A stretch of 8,086 bases of DNA. Source: Synergistales bacterium (GTDB lineage Bacteria; Synergistota; Synergistia; Synergistales; Aminobacteriaceae). Shown here piece by piece: positions 1-7,041 of the stretch (position 1 is the first letter of the stretch; the number at the start of each line of letters is the position of its first letter). The position numbers and the translations under genes are program-made. The notes under the pieces were generated by a model. It did no database searches. It saw only the letters and a program-made list of their open reading frames with translations, and had not been told where the DNA came from. The stretch is taken from the NCBI GenBank assembly GCA_026002715.1, contig BOCC01000097.1, forward strand, positions 1 to 8,086, written 5' to 3'.

Positions 1-45
1 TTGCAAAATAAGGGTTTATCAAAATCACTATTACGACTGCCTGGG

Positions 46-120
46 GTTTATAGTATATTTTTTACTATAAACTTCAACTCGTAAAATTGCTGAAAATACT
101 AGTTTTTTGCATTTATAGTA
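46..120. repeat. TTTATAGTA motif cluster with a 10-bp palindrome upstream of the first gene
   Basis: Seen directly: GTTTATAGTA at 46-55 is the exact reverse complement of TACTATAAAC at 63-72, with a 7-base T-rich loop between them. The core TTTATAGTA occurs again in direct orientation at 112-120, just before the first coding region. Neither strand shows a U-tract after the palindrome, so it is not a classical intrinsic terminator. The arrangement (paired half-sites plus a third copy close to the start) fits a repressor or activator operator, but no regulator is encoded in the window. The region is AT-rich, so some chance similarity is possible, although two extra exact 9-mers within 75 bases is notable. 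I could not identify a convincing -35/-10 pair here. Confidence 0.5.
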
Positions 121-153
121 GAAAAATGTGAAAAACTCACGTCCCTGAAGGAA
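103..153 (+). other. Probable N-terminal coding extension of the AbfD-like gene, without a normal start
   Basis: The frame of the 154 start is open back to a TAG at 100-102. The residues just before it, ...EKLTSLKE, continue colinearly with the family N-terminus: SLKEM-AANIHKNGEVI matches the pattern SLRKL-NTRVYMFGEKI that I recall for AbfD. No in-frame ATG, GTG or TTG exists between 103 and 153. An ATG at 126 is followed at once by TGA (ATGTGA). Dropping the single T at 129 would give ATG GAA AAA CTC ACG TCC CTG AAG GAA ATG in the correct frame. So either an extra base is present (sequencing error or real mutation), or translation uses a non-standard start or the poorly spaced ATG at 154. 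Confidence 0.5.
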
Positions 154-1572
154 ATGGCCGCGAATATCCATAAAAACGGTGAGGTTATAGCTGATGTGAC
201 GACACACCCCGCGACGAAACGCGCCGTGGAGAGCCACGCCCGGTGCCTCGACCTCGCGCGCCTTCCGGAGTATCAAAGTCTATTGGTGACAAAATCTACT
301 CTGACGGGACATAAAATCCTGCGCTTCAATAGCCTGATGTGTACACCCGATGACATGATCGCCAATATGAAGCTGAAACGTCTCAACTACCACACCACCG
401 GCAGCTGCGTCGGAGGGATGTGCGTGGGCTGGAACGCCTTCAATACTATGTGGGCGGTGACAGCCGACATAGATAAAGAGAGCGGGTCCGATTATCATGA
501 GAATCTGAAAAAATGGCTTATCCAAACCGAAGCTCAAGGGCTCTTAGTGTCCGGCGCTCTGACGGACGCCAAGGGAAACAGATCTCTCAAAGCATCCCAG
601 CAGAGCGATTTAGACGTAAATCTGCGAGTTGTGGAAAAACGGCCGGACGGCGTCGTTGTGCGCGGCGCTAAGAACATGATATGCAGTGTCTGCGCGTCAG
701 ACGAGATTTTTATCCTGCCCGGCAACGCGTATAAAGAGGAAGACAAAGATTTCGCCCTGTCTTTTGTCGTGCCCCGTGACATCGCGGGGTTGACAATTGT
801 TGAGGCGCGCAGACCCAGCGACGACCGGGAATACCAGAATGGCTTCGACGTCCCAGACACCGGACCGGCTCAGTCTTATCTTTTCTTCGAGGACGTTTTC
901 GTGCCGAATGAGAGGCTCTTTATGTGCGGAGAATACGGGCATACCGGAAAAGTCATACAGTATTTTACGGCCAACTATCGGGCCTGTATAGGCGCCTGTG
1001 TCTCGGGGCAGGGCGACGTTATGATCGGCGCCGCCGTCAATATGGCGCGGGCCAACGGACTGTCGTACAAAACCTTTATGGACAAGCTGATTCAGATGTC
1101 GGCCAACAACGAAACGACGTATGGCATCGGCGCTGGCGCCATCGCTTTGGGGAAAAAGGACGACGCGGGCGTGTGGGTCGCCGACAGTCTGATCGCTCAT
1201 ACCAACAAGATTCACGTGGCGACTTTGCCATACGAGACCAAGAGGCTGTGTCAGGAAATCGGCGGAGGCATCGTTGAAACCGGCTGTATGCCGTCATATA
1301 AGGACTTTACCAACGAAGAATACGGGCCTTTAATCCGAAAGTACTTAAAAGCTGGAGACTGCTCGGCTGAATCTCGGGCACGGACGGCTCGCTTGGCCGA
1401 ATGGCTGACGATAGGGGCTGGAGTCCCCGGATGCATGCACGGCGGCGGTTCTCCCGACGGCGCAAGGCTCGTCGTCCGGGCCAACACGCCCTTTGAACAG
1501 TACGCGGAATACGCCAAGAAAATAGCCGGTGTAGAGGAAGACCTGAAGGATCCTGTCGCCGCTAAAAAATGA
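154..1572 (+). CDS. 4-hydroxybutyryl-CoA dehydratase / HpaB-family flavoprotein, substrate uncertain
   Basis: The 472-residue product aligns over its length with the AbfD/HpaB family (acyl-CoA-dehydrogenase-like fold, FAD-binding, usually a homotetramer; AbfD is about 490 residues and uses FAD plus a [4Fe-4S] cluster to dehydrate 4-hydroxybutyryl-CoA to crotonyl-CoA). Family landmarks: SCVGGMCVGWNAFN (residues 84-97), GALTDAKGNRSL (134-145), VVRGAKN (168-174), GQGDVMIGAA (285-294) and CMHGGGSP (427-434). Compared with my memory of Clostridium aminobutyricum AbfD, the cluster ligand His292 aligns with Tyr275, the first two cysteines are spaced CX4C (85, 90) instead of CX3C, Tyr296 aligns with Ile, Lys300 with Val and the base Glu455 with Gly426. 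Extra cysteines lie at 177, 180 and 278. The classical dehydratase activity is therefore doubtful. ATG at 154 is the first in-frame ATG, but AAGGA (148-152) sits only one base before it and homology continues upstream. The gene converges on the transporter. Confidence 0.85.
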   Translation: MAANIHKNGEVIADVTTHPATKRAVESHARCLDLARLPEYQSLLVTKSTLTGHKILRFNSLMCTPDDMIANMKLKRLNYHTTGSCVGGMCVGWNAFNTMWAVTADIDKESGSDYHENLKKWLIQTEAQGLLVSGALTDAKGNRSLKASQQSDLDVNLRVVEKRPDGVVVRGAKNMICSVCASDEIFILPGNAYKEEDKDFALSFVVPRDIAGLTIVEARRPSDDREYQNGFDVPDTGPAQSYLFFEDVFVPNERLFMCGEYGHTGKVIQYFTANYRACIGACVSGQGDVMIGAAVNMARANGLSYKTFMDKLIQMSANNETTYGIGAGAIALGKKDDAGVWVADSLIAHTNKIHVATLPYETKRLCQEIGGGIVETGCMPSYKDFTNEEYGPLIRKYLKAGDCSAESRARTARLAEWLTIGAGVPGCMHGGGSPDGARLVVRANTPFEQYAEYAKKIAGVEEDLKDPVAAKK

Positions 1573-1580
1573 GATGCGGA

Positions 1581-1621
1581 AAATAAAAGCGGCGCGCCCG
1601 TCATAACACAAGGGCGCGCCG
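1581..1621 (-). terminator. Intrinsic terminator of the NSS transporter gene
   Basis: GGCGCGCCC at 1591-1599 pairs perfectly with GGGCGCGCC at 1612-1620, extended by a C1590-G1621 pair, to give a 10-bp GC-rich stem with a 12-base loop. Read on the minus strand the stem is followed by TTTTATTT (1588 down to 1581), a typical U-tract, about 20 bases past the transporter stop codon. On the plus strand the stem is preceded by the A-rich run but followed by GTAAACC, with no U-tract, so it should end transporter transcription much better than transcription of the convergent AbfD-like gene. Confidence 0.85.
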
Positions 1622-1642
1622 TAAACCGCAATATCGGCTATT

Positions 1643-2995
1643 TTACCATGTAAGGCCGGCGTAGAAGATGTAGGCTATGGCGATCGGGGATACGAAGCGC
1701 ACGCACCATATCCACGTGTTCAGCCAGCGGAATTGAACTTGGCCGTCGTTTGTTATTTCTTTTATTGCCGGCTTGAGCCAGAACCAGCCGACGAAGATCG
1801 AGGCCAAGAAAGAACCTATCGGCAGCAGGACGTTGTTGCAGATGTACTCAATAGCGTCCATGAAGTCCTTGCCGTAGATCTTCAGGTCGCCCGCCAAAGA
1901 CATAGCCGACGGTATACCCAAAAGAATAATGATAACGCTCATAACGCAAACCGCCTTTTTGCGCGTCATGTGGAATTTTTCGATGGCAAATGTCACAGCC
2001 ACCTCGAGCAAAGACATAGCCGACGTGACGGCGGCGAAGAAAAGAAGAAGGAAGAAAAGGCATGAGAAGATCATTCCGGCTGGCATTTTAGCAAACACAG
2101 CGGGAAGAGTGATAAACGACAGTCCCGCGCCTGACCCCGGCTCAAAGCCCATAGCGAACACGGCCGGGAAGATAGCAAGGCCCGCCAAAAGCGCTATGAG
2201 GGTATCGAGACCCGCTGTCCAGGCCGAGGAGGACGGAATCCGTTCTTCTTTGCCGATATAGCTTCCGTATGTCAGCATTATGCCGAGCCCGAGAGAGAGC
2301 GAGAAGAAGCTCTGCCCTAAGGCGTCCAAGAACGTCTCGCCCGTCACTTTGGTAAAATCGGGGTGCAGATAGAACTTCAGGCCCGCCCCGGCTCCGGGGA
2401 GCGTTACGGAACGCACTATAAGGATTAGCATTATAACGAAAAGCGTCGGCATCAAGACCTTGCAGGCCCGCTCGATGCCTTTGCTTATTCCTCCGACGAC
2501 CACGCCCATCGTAATCAACATGAACAAGATTTGGTAAAAAACGACTTCGTAAGACCGCACGACGAACTCTCCGAAGAACTCCCCGGTTTTGCCCACGTCG
2601 GCCACCTCCATCAGGCCGGTGAGCGAGGCGATGATGTACTTGATGGTCCAACCGCCCACGACGTTATAAAATGAAAGCGTAAAAAATCCGCCGGCTATCG
2701 TTCCCATCCATCCTATGAGAGACCAGAATGGGTTGACGCCGAGCGCCCTGAAAGCTAAAACGGGCGCTTTCTGCGCCGCGCGTCCTATGGCAAACTCGGC
2801 CATCATGACGGGAAATCCGATAAAAACGGTGATTATCAAGTAGATGACCACAAACGCCGCGCCGCCGTCCTTGCCCACAAGATACGGAAAACGCCATATG
2901 TTGCCAAGCCCAATAGCCGATCCCGCCGCCGCCATAATGAAGCCGATGCGGCTGCCCCACTGTTCCCGTTTCGCCGAACCCTCACTGCCGCTCAT
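1643..2995 (-). CDS. Na+-coupled amino-acid transporter, NSS (LeuT/MhsT/Tyt1) family, 11-TM type
   Basis: The 450-residue inner-membrane protein carries the full NSS signature GSAIGLGNIWRFPYL (residues 25-39) in the broken helix 1. Mapping onto LeuT, sodium-site residues are kept: Gly25, Ala27, Ile28 and Asn32 in helix 1, Ser232 in the unwound helix 6 (FFSLSLGLG, 230-238) and Ala321, Thr324 and Ser325 in helix 8 (AAVTSAMS). I count about 11 hydrophobic segments (near 17-38, 44-70, 88-125, 150-168, 178-197, 222-245, 258-284, 305-335, 347-362, 385-407, 428-448), so helix 12 of LeuT is absent, as in the roughly 450-residue Tyt1/MhsT type. Asp264 probably takes the place of LeuT Glu290, which in bacterial members makes transport chloride-independent. 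Family members import neutral, branched-chain or aromatic amino acids with Na+; the substrate here cannot be read. The start is preceded by a G-run at 3009-3004 with 8-base spacing. It is divergent from rpoB and ends at its own terminator. Confidence 0.95.
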   Translation of the reverse strand: MSGSEGSAKREQWGSRIGFIMAAAGSAIGLGNIWRFPYLVGKDGGAAFVVIYLIITVFIGFPVMMAEFAIGRAAQKAPVLAFRALGVNPFWSLIGWMGTIAGGFFTLSFYNVVGGWTIKYIIASLTGLMEVADVGKTGEFFGEFVVRSYEVVFYQILFMLITMGVVVGGISKGIERACKVLMPTLFVIMLILIVRSVTLPGAGAGLKFYLHPDFTKVTGETFLDALGQSFFSLSLGLGIMLTYGSYIGKEERIPSSSAWTAGLDTLIALLAGLAIFPAVFAMGFEPGSGAGLSFITLPAVFAKMPAGMIFSCLFFLLLFFAAVTSAMSLLEVAVTFAIEKFHMTRKKAVCVMSVIIILLGIPSAMSLAGDLKIYGKDFMDAIEYICNNVLLPIGSFLASIFVGWFWLKPAIKEITNDGQVQFRWLNTWIWCVRFVSPIAIAYIFYAGLTW

Positions 2996-3112
2996 GTGTA
3001 AAACCCCCCAAATTATATTTCAGCGTAAATATTAAGCTAAGTCGCAATATTCAGCTGATTGTCATTTAAGAATAATTTATTATTAAATTTAGTCACTCGT
3101 CCGAATTACTTA
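2996..3112. other. AT-rich divergent intergenic segment with no gene
   Basis: This stretch separates the transporter start from the inserted element. It is strongly AT-rich and has no plausible coding frame. It must hold the transporter promoter, but no hexamer pair stands out: the minus-strand TATAAT at 3017-3012 has only a weak -35 (TTAGCT) at 17-base spacing and would start transcription inside the ribosome site. A short AATTTA/TAAATT inverted repeat near 3074-3089 is within what such AT-rich DNA gives by chance. Confidence 0.6.
3004..3009 (-). promoter_or_regulatory. Shine-Dalgarno-like G-run of the transporter gene
   Basis: On the minus strand GGGGGG is followed by TTTTACAC and then the ATG at 2995, a suitable 8-base spacing. 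It is only a partial match to the consensus GGAGG but supports the chosen start. A perfect TATAAT lies just upstream (3017-3012), but it is too close to serve as the -10 of a transcript that keeps this site whole. Confidence 0.5.
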
Positions 3113-3122
3113 ATTGACAAAC
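3113..3122 (+). repeat. Left 10-bp direct repeat (target-site duplication) of the MITE-like element
   Basis: ATTGACAAAC here is identical to 3277-3286. The two copies abut the two ends of the inverted-repeat element in the same orientation, as expected for a target duplication. The copy contains a TTGACA hexamer. Confidence 0.75.
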
Positions 3123-3142
3123 CATGGGCAACAGCATTTACT
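3114..3142 (+). promoter_or_regulatory. Possible second promoter created by the duplicated -35 box
   Basis: TTGACA (3114-3119) in the left direct repeat is followed after 17 bases by TTTACT (3137-3142), which matches TATAAT at four of six positions and lies across the inner end of the left terminal inverted repeat. If active it would transcribe the element as a structured leader into rpoB. The -10 is weak, so activity is uncertain. Confidence 0.3.
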
Positions 3143-3276
3143 TTTTTCAAAAAACACGGCATAATTCAACGCCGCCAACCCGTAAACCCAACAGATTGCA
3201 AGGATATGATTACGCGGCGGGAGGCGCGTATGCCGTTTCTTTTTTATGCGTTTGCCCTGTAAATGCTGTTGCCCTG
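3123..3276. mobile_element. 154-bp non-coding MITE-like element, possibly IS4/IS231-type
   Basis: The ends are inverted repeats: GGGCAACAGCATTTAC (3126-3141) is the exact reverse complement of GTAAATGCTGTTGCCC (3259-3274). Allowing one extra T at the left, the repeat runs flush to the flanking duplications: left end CATGGGCAACAGCATTTAC, right end read inward CAGGGCAACAGCATTTAC. A second, interior inverted pair (ACGGCATA at 3156-3163 with TATGCCGT at 3229-3236, followed outward by A6 and T6 runs) and short GC-rich pairing further in mean that the whole element can fold into one long interrupted hairpin. There is no transposase and no credible ORF. Ends starting CAT and a 10-bp duplication recall the IS231 group of the IS4 family, whose ends I remember as CATGCCCATCAACTTAAG; that family match is inference. 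Alternatively it is a structured regulatory region, but the flush duplication favours insertion. Confidence 0.72.
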
Positions 3277-3286
3277 ATTGACAAAC
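3277..3286 (+). repeat. Right 10-bp direct repeat (target-site duplication), carrying the rpoB -35 box
   Basis: ATTGACAAAC, identical to 3113-3122, begins directly after the element's terminal TG. Bases 3278-3283 are the TTGACA used as the -35 box of the rpoB promoter, so the insertion copied this hexamer rather than destroying it. Confidence 0.75.
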
Positions 3287-3307
3287 ATACTATACTTTTG
3301 TTATGAT
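3278..3307 (+). promoter_or_regulatory. Probable sigma-70-type promoter of rpoBC
   Basis: A perfect TTGACA (3278-3283) is followed after 18 bases by TATGAT (3302-3307), five of six matches to TATAAT. The expected transcription start is near 3314, giving a leader of about 50 bases before the rpoB ATG. No ribosomal-protein gene lies between this site and rpoB, so it is the natural start of the rpoBC transcript. The -35 box lies within the right-hand direct repeat of the inserted element. Confidence 0.8.
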
Positions 3308-3345
3308 AAATGTTCGGCATAAATTTTTAAAACTCGGTAAGGCTG

Positions 3346-3353
3346 AGGGAGGT
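3346..3353 (+). promoter_or_regulatory. Strong ribosome binding site of rpoB
   Basis: AGGGAGGT contains GGAGGT, a full match to the 16S rRNA tail, 10 bases before the ATG at 3364. It fixes the start that gives the usual RpoB N-terminus. Confidence 0.85.
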
Positions 3354-3363
3354 TCTTTGATCT

Positions 3364-6300
3364 ATGCCTGAATTCGTTTCGGTCGGAAAAAAACGACAGC
3401 GCTATACTTTCGGATGCGCGCATGATCTTATAGAGGTTCCTGATATGATCGAAATCCAGCGTGATTCTTATCGTTGGTTCTATCAGGATAATATTTTACC
3501 GGATTCACGCAAACCGCAGGGACTGCAGGAGTTATTGTGTGAAGTGTTTCCCATTAAAAACTTTGACGGACAGTTTGAATTGGAGTTTCTTCGTTATTAT
3601 GTGGATAAACCAAGCCTGACGGAGGAAGAGGCCCGCCAGTGCGATATGACATGGGCTCGGCCTATTCGGGCCACTATCCGCCTCTACAATACAAAAACAC
3701 AGGAGAGCAAAGAGGAAGAGATATTCCTCGGAGACTTCCCCGTTATGACGGACAGGGGAACTTTTATCGTCAACGGTACTGAGCGCGTTGTGATAAACCA
3801 GCTTACCCGTTCCGCCGGGGTTTATTTCACAAAGGAAGATTCGGCCTCGGGTCTTGAGGTCTGCTCCGCTAAAATTATTCCTGACAGGGGTGCCTGGTTA
3901 GATTTTATGACCACGCCCAATGATGTCGTTTCCGTAAACATAGATAACCGAAAAAAACTGCCGGTTACGCTTCTGCTAAAAGCGTTCGGCGCCAAGAACA
4001 ACGATGATATTCTAAAATTGTTCAAAGCGGAAGCTGTGTTTATGGAATACGGAGACGATTTAAAGGGAAAATTAGCGTTCGAGGATGTCCGCGACTCTGA
4101 AGGCAATTTAATCGTAGCCAAAAACCGGGTCATCACACGCGAAACTCTCGACAAACTAAAACAACTCGACCCCGGCGAACACGGTGGCATAAAAGTGCAC
4201 GGAGTAGACGCCGCGTTGGCTCTGACACTCGAAAAAGATATGACCCAAAGCTCCGACGAAGCGATGCAGGAGATTTTCAGACGTCTTCGCCCAAATGAAC
4301 CCGCGCGGGTAGAAAACGCGAAGGAATATGTAAATTCTCTTTTCTTTGACCCGAGGCGCTATACGCTCGGCAGGGTGGGGCGCTATAAACTCAATAAAAG
4401 GCTTGATTTGGATGTATCGGAAACAAAGCGGCTTCTCACTTTGGAAGATATTGTCTGCATTGTGCGCGAAATGTTCGCCATGCGGGCGCTCGACAAAAAA
4501 ACCGACGACATCGATCACTTAGGGAACAGGCGCGTGCGTTCCATCGGAGAGCTCTTACAGAACCAAATCCGCATCGGGTTGCTGCGGATGGAGCGCATCG
4601 CTAAAGAACGCATGACAACCCTCCCCAACCTAAATGCCGCTATGGGACGCGAGCTTATAAACGTGCGTCCGATAGCGGCGGCTTTGCGTGAATTCTATGG
4701 TTCGGGGCAGCTTTCACAGTTTATGGATCAGACCAACCCCTTAGCGGAAGTAACTCACAGGCGGCGTCTCTCCGCGCTCGGGCCCGGCGGGCTTTCCCGC
4801 GAGCGGGCGGGGTTTGAGGCGCGCGATGTTCACTATACGCACTACGGCAGGGTTTGCCCGATAGAAACGCCCGAAGGGCCGAATATCGGCCTTGTGTCTT
4901 CTCTGACTACATACGCGCGCGTAAACGAGCACGGCTTTCTCATCACGCCGCGCCGCGAGGTCAAAGGCGGCAAACTCACAGGGAAAATCGAGTTCCTCTC
5001 CGCCGACGAAGAGGACCATTATAATGTAGCCATGGCAAACACCCCGCTTGAGGATGACGGTGAGACCCTTCGCGGCTTTGAGCCCGACCCTTCGCGCGTC
5101 GCCACGCGGCACCGTGACGAGATAGAGACGGTACCCCTCAGTGACGTCAATTATATGGACGTTTCGCCAAAGCAGATAGTTTCCTCGTCGACGGCGCTGA
5201 TTCCATTTCTCGAGCACGATGACGCAAACAGGGCCCTGATGGGGTCTAACATGCAGCGTCAGGCCGTGCCGTTGATTTTCCCGGAGGCGCCTATCGTAGG
5301 CACGGGTATAGAGCACCGCATAGCCAAGGACTCCGGTTCCTGCGTAGTCGCACTCGAGTCAGGCGAGGTTGTCAGGGTCGACTCCGAGCATATTGAAGTG
5401 ACGTCAGAGACCGGGTCTAACCGTGTCTATAACCTGATTAAATTCAGGCGCTCCAATCAGGGTACGGTCATTCATCAGCGTCCCACCGTTAAAAAGGGAG
5501 AGTTCATCGAAAAGGGCGGGGTCATAGCTGACGGACAGGCCATAGATAACGGAGAGCTGGCCCTTGGGCAGAACGTGTTGGTCGCCTTCGTGCCTTGGGA
5601 GGGCTATAACTTCGAGGACGCGATTCTCCTCAGCGAAAATTTGGTCAAGGAGGATAAATTTTCCTCCATTCATATAGAGGAGTACGAAATCGAGGCCCGC
5701 GAAACAAAGTTGGGCCCTGAGGAGATAACGCGCGATATCCCGAACGTAGGAGAGGATATGCTCAAAAACCTTGACGACGACGGGATTATTCGCATAGGAG
5801 CCGAGGTTAACGCCGGCGATATCTTGGTTGGCAAAGTCACCCCCAAGGGAGAGTCTGACCAGACGCCCGAAGAAAAGTTGTTGCGCGCTATATTCGGTGA
5901 AAAAGCGCGCGAGGTGCGCGACAATTCTCTTAAACTGCCGCATGGCGCGCGAGGCAAGATAGTAGCCATAAAGCAAATGACCCGTTTAGAAAACCCGGAG
6001 GCTCTCAACACCGGTGTAAACAGAACCGTGAAGGTCTACGTGGCCCAGTGGCGCAAGATCACCGTAGGCGACAAAATGGCCGGACGGCACGGAAACAAGG
6101 GCGTTGTCAGCCGTATTCTGCCCGTGGAGGATATGCCTTATCTGCCTGACGGCACGCCGGTCGATGTGGTCCTGAACCCTCTGGGCGTTCCAAGCCGGAT
6201 GAACCTTGGGCAGGTGCTTGAGACCATTATGGGTTTTGTAGCCATGAACAACGGCTGGCATGTGGCCACTCCTGTTTTTGAGGGAGCGCGGGAAGAAGAG

Positions 6301-7041
6301 ATCTTCAAAGAAATGAGAAAACTGAGCGAGACGAAATATCCGGAGCTCACAGAAGACGGAATGATAAGGCTCAGGGATGGCAGGACCGGAGAGACTATGG
6401 AGAAAAAGGTCACTATCGGTTGTATGTATATGCTTAAACTGATTCACCTTGTCGACGATAAAATCCACGCCCGCTCGACCGGCCCGTACAGTTTGATTAC
6501 GCAGCAGCCGCTTGGCGGAAAGGCTCAGTTTGGCGGACAGAGGTTTGGCGAGATGGAGGTCTGGGCGCTCGAGGGATACGGCGCGGCCAACGTCCTGCAG
6601 GAAATGTTGACCGTAAAGTCCGACGACATCAGGGGGCGCGACAAGACCTACGAGCGAATAGTCAAGGGGCAGAGCCTTGTCAAGCCCGGCATACCGGAGA
6701 GCTTCCGCGTTTTGGTCAAGGAACTGCAGGGTTTGAGCTTAGACGTCGAGGTTCAGTACGACAACGGAACTATCGGCGGTATGGTCTTAGAGGATGAAGA
6801 AGAAGACAAGCCGGTTCGGGGACACATTCCGGAGGGCGCGTTTTTTGATGAAAGCAGGGGCGACGACATATACACCTCCGATGTAACGGATTTGCCGGAG
6901 CCCGAAAATCTGCGTGACGACTCCGATTCTATTGACGAAACGGACGAACCGAGTTTTGCTATCGTGCCCGATTTGGGCGAGCTGCCGGATGGAGTGCCTT
7001 TGATTGATGAAGTGGCAGAAGAGGAGATTGACGGACTATGA
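3364..7041 (+). CDS. rpoB: DNA-directed RNA polymerase subunit beta (RpoB), complete
   Basis: At 1225 residues this is the second-largest subunit of the polymerase core, forming one side of the active-centre cleft. In order: N-terminal GKKRQRYTF (8-16) and [15 protein letters not shown] (25-39); lobe residues near 120-180 ([20 protein letters not shown]); [21 protein letters not shown] (381-401); the rifampicin pocket [15 protein letters not shown]...[14 protein letters not shown] (446-477); [14 protein letters not shown] (497-510); [10 protein letters not shown] (745-754); [12 protein letters not shown] (902-913); [13 protein letters not shown] (938-950); and the C-terminal clamp [21 protein letters not shown] (1050-1070). 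Key rifamycin contacts are wild type (Gln452, Asp455, His465, Arg468, Ser470), so sensitivity is expected. Length is close to Firmicutes-type RpoB, without the E. coli-type inserts. It ends in an unusual acidic tail from about 1141. The GGAGGT site and a sigma-70 promoter precede it, and its stop overlaps the rpoC start. Confidence 0.99.
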   Translation: MPEFVSVGKKRQRYTFGCAHDLIEVPDMIEIQRDSYRWFYQDNILPDSRKPQGLQELLCEVFPIKNFDGQFELEFLRYYVDKPSLTEEEARQCDMTWARPIRATIRLYNTKTQESKEEEIFLGDFPVMTDRGTFIVNGTERVVINQLTRSAGVYFTKEDSASGLEVCSAKIIPDRGAWLDFMTTPNDVVSVNIDNRKKLPVTLLLKAFGAKNNDDILKLFKAEAVFMEYGDDLKGKLAFEDVRDSEGNLIVAKNRVITRETLDKLKQLDPGEHGGIKVHGVDAALALTLEKDMTQSSDEAMQEIFRRLRPNEPARVENAKEYVNSLFFDPRRYTLGRVGRYKLNKRLDLDVSETKRLLTLEDIVCIVREMFAMRALDKKTDDIDHLGNRRVRSIGELLQNQIRIGLLRMERIAKERMTTLPNLNAAMGRELINVRPIAAALREFYGSGQLSQFMDQTNPLAEVTHRRRLSALGPGGLSRERAGFEARDVHYTHYGRVCPIETPEGPNIGLVSSLTTYARVNEHGFLITPRREVKGGKLTGKIEFLSADEEDHYNVAMANTPLEDDGETLRGFEPDPSRVATRHRDEIETVPLSDVNYMDVSPKQIVSSSTALIPFLEHDDANRALMGSNMQRQAVPLIFPEAPIVGTGIEHRIAKDSGSCVVALESGEVVRVDSEHIEVTSETGSNRVYNLIKFRRSNQGTVIHQRPTVKKGEFIEKGGVIADGQAIDNGELALGQNVLVAFVPWEGYNFEDAILLSENLVKEDKFSSIHIEEYEIEARETKLGPEEITRDIPNVGEDMLKNLDDDGIIRIGAEVNAGDILVGKVTPKGESDQTPEEKLLRAIFGEKAREVRDNSLKLPHGARGKIVAIKQMTRLENPEALNTGVNRTVKVYVAQWRKITVGDKMAGRHGNKGVVSRILPVEDMPYLPDGTPVDVVLNPLGVPSRMNLGQVLETIMGFVAMNNGWHVATPVFEGAREEEIFKEMRKLSETKYPELTEDGMIRLRDGRTGETMEKKVTIGCMYMLKLIHLVDDKIHARSTGPYSLITQQPLGGKAQFGGQRFGEMEVWALEGYGAANVLQEMLTVKSDDIRGRDKTYERIVKGQSLVKPGIPESFRVLVKELQGLSLDVEVQYDNGTIGGMVLEDEEEDKPVRGHIPEGAFFDESRGDDIYTSDVTDLPEPENLRDDSDSIDETDEPSFAIVPDLGELPDGVPLIDEVAEEEIDGL

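Noticed and set aside
697..1215. Long antisense open frame (172 codons) opposite the AbfD-like gene
   Set aside because: The plus-strand frame has clear family motifs throughout. The antisense frame has no recognisable domains and arises from the codon bias of the real gene.
1589..1622. Hairpin as an equal bidirectional terminator for the AbfD-like gene
   Set aside because: The stem is symmetrical but the plus-strand side is followed by GTAAACC with no U-tract, so only the minus-strand terminator is well supported.
2142..2651. 169-codon frame in another register of the transporter gene
   Set aside because: It is out of phase with an unbroken NSS transporter carrying all conserved sodium-site residues, and its Arg/Gly-rich translation is a typical shadow.
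3011..3040. Perfect TATAAT (3017-3012, minus strand) as the transporter promoter
   Set aside because: Transcription would begin near 3005, inside the presumed ribosome site, and the matching -35 (TTAGCT) is poor. In such AT-rich DNA the hexamer is expected by chance.
3126..3274. T-box, riboswitch or ribosomal-protein leader in front of rpoB
   Set aside because: No T-box sequence or known riboswitch core is visible, the strong promoter lies downstream of the structure, and the flanking direct repeats are better explained by insertion.
3059..3306. Short open frames of 60-67 codons upstream of rpoB as small genes
   Set aside because: They run through the inverted repeats and the promoter, have no Shine-Dalgarno site, and resemble no protein I know. 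They are chance frames in the inserted element.
4699..4793. Rifampicin-resistance substitution in RpoB
   Set aside because: The principal contact positions are all the sensitive-type residues. The differences from E. coli (Gly for Ser509, Thr for Asn518, Ala for Ser522) look like ordinary lineage variation, and Thr and Ala also occur in Bacillus subtilis RpoB.
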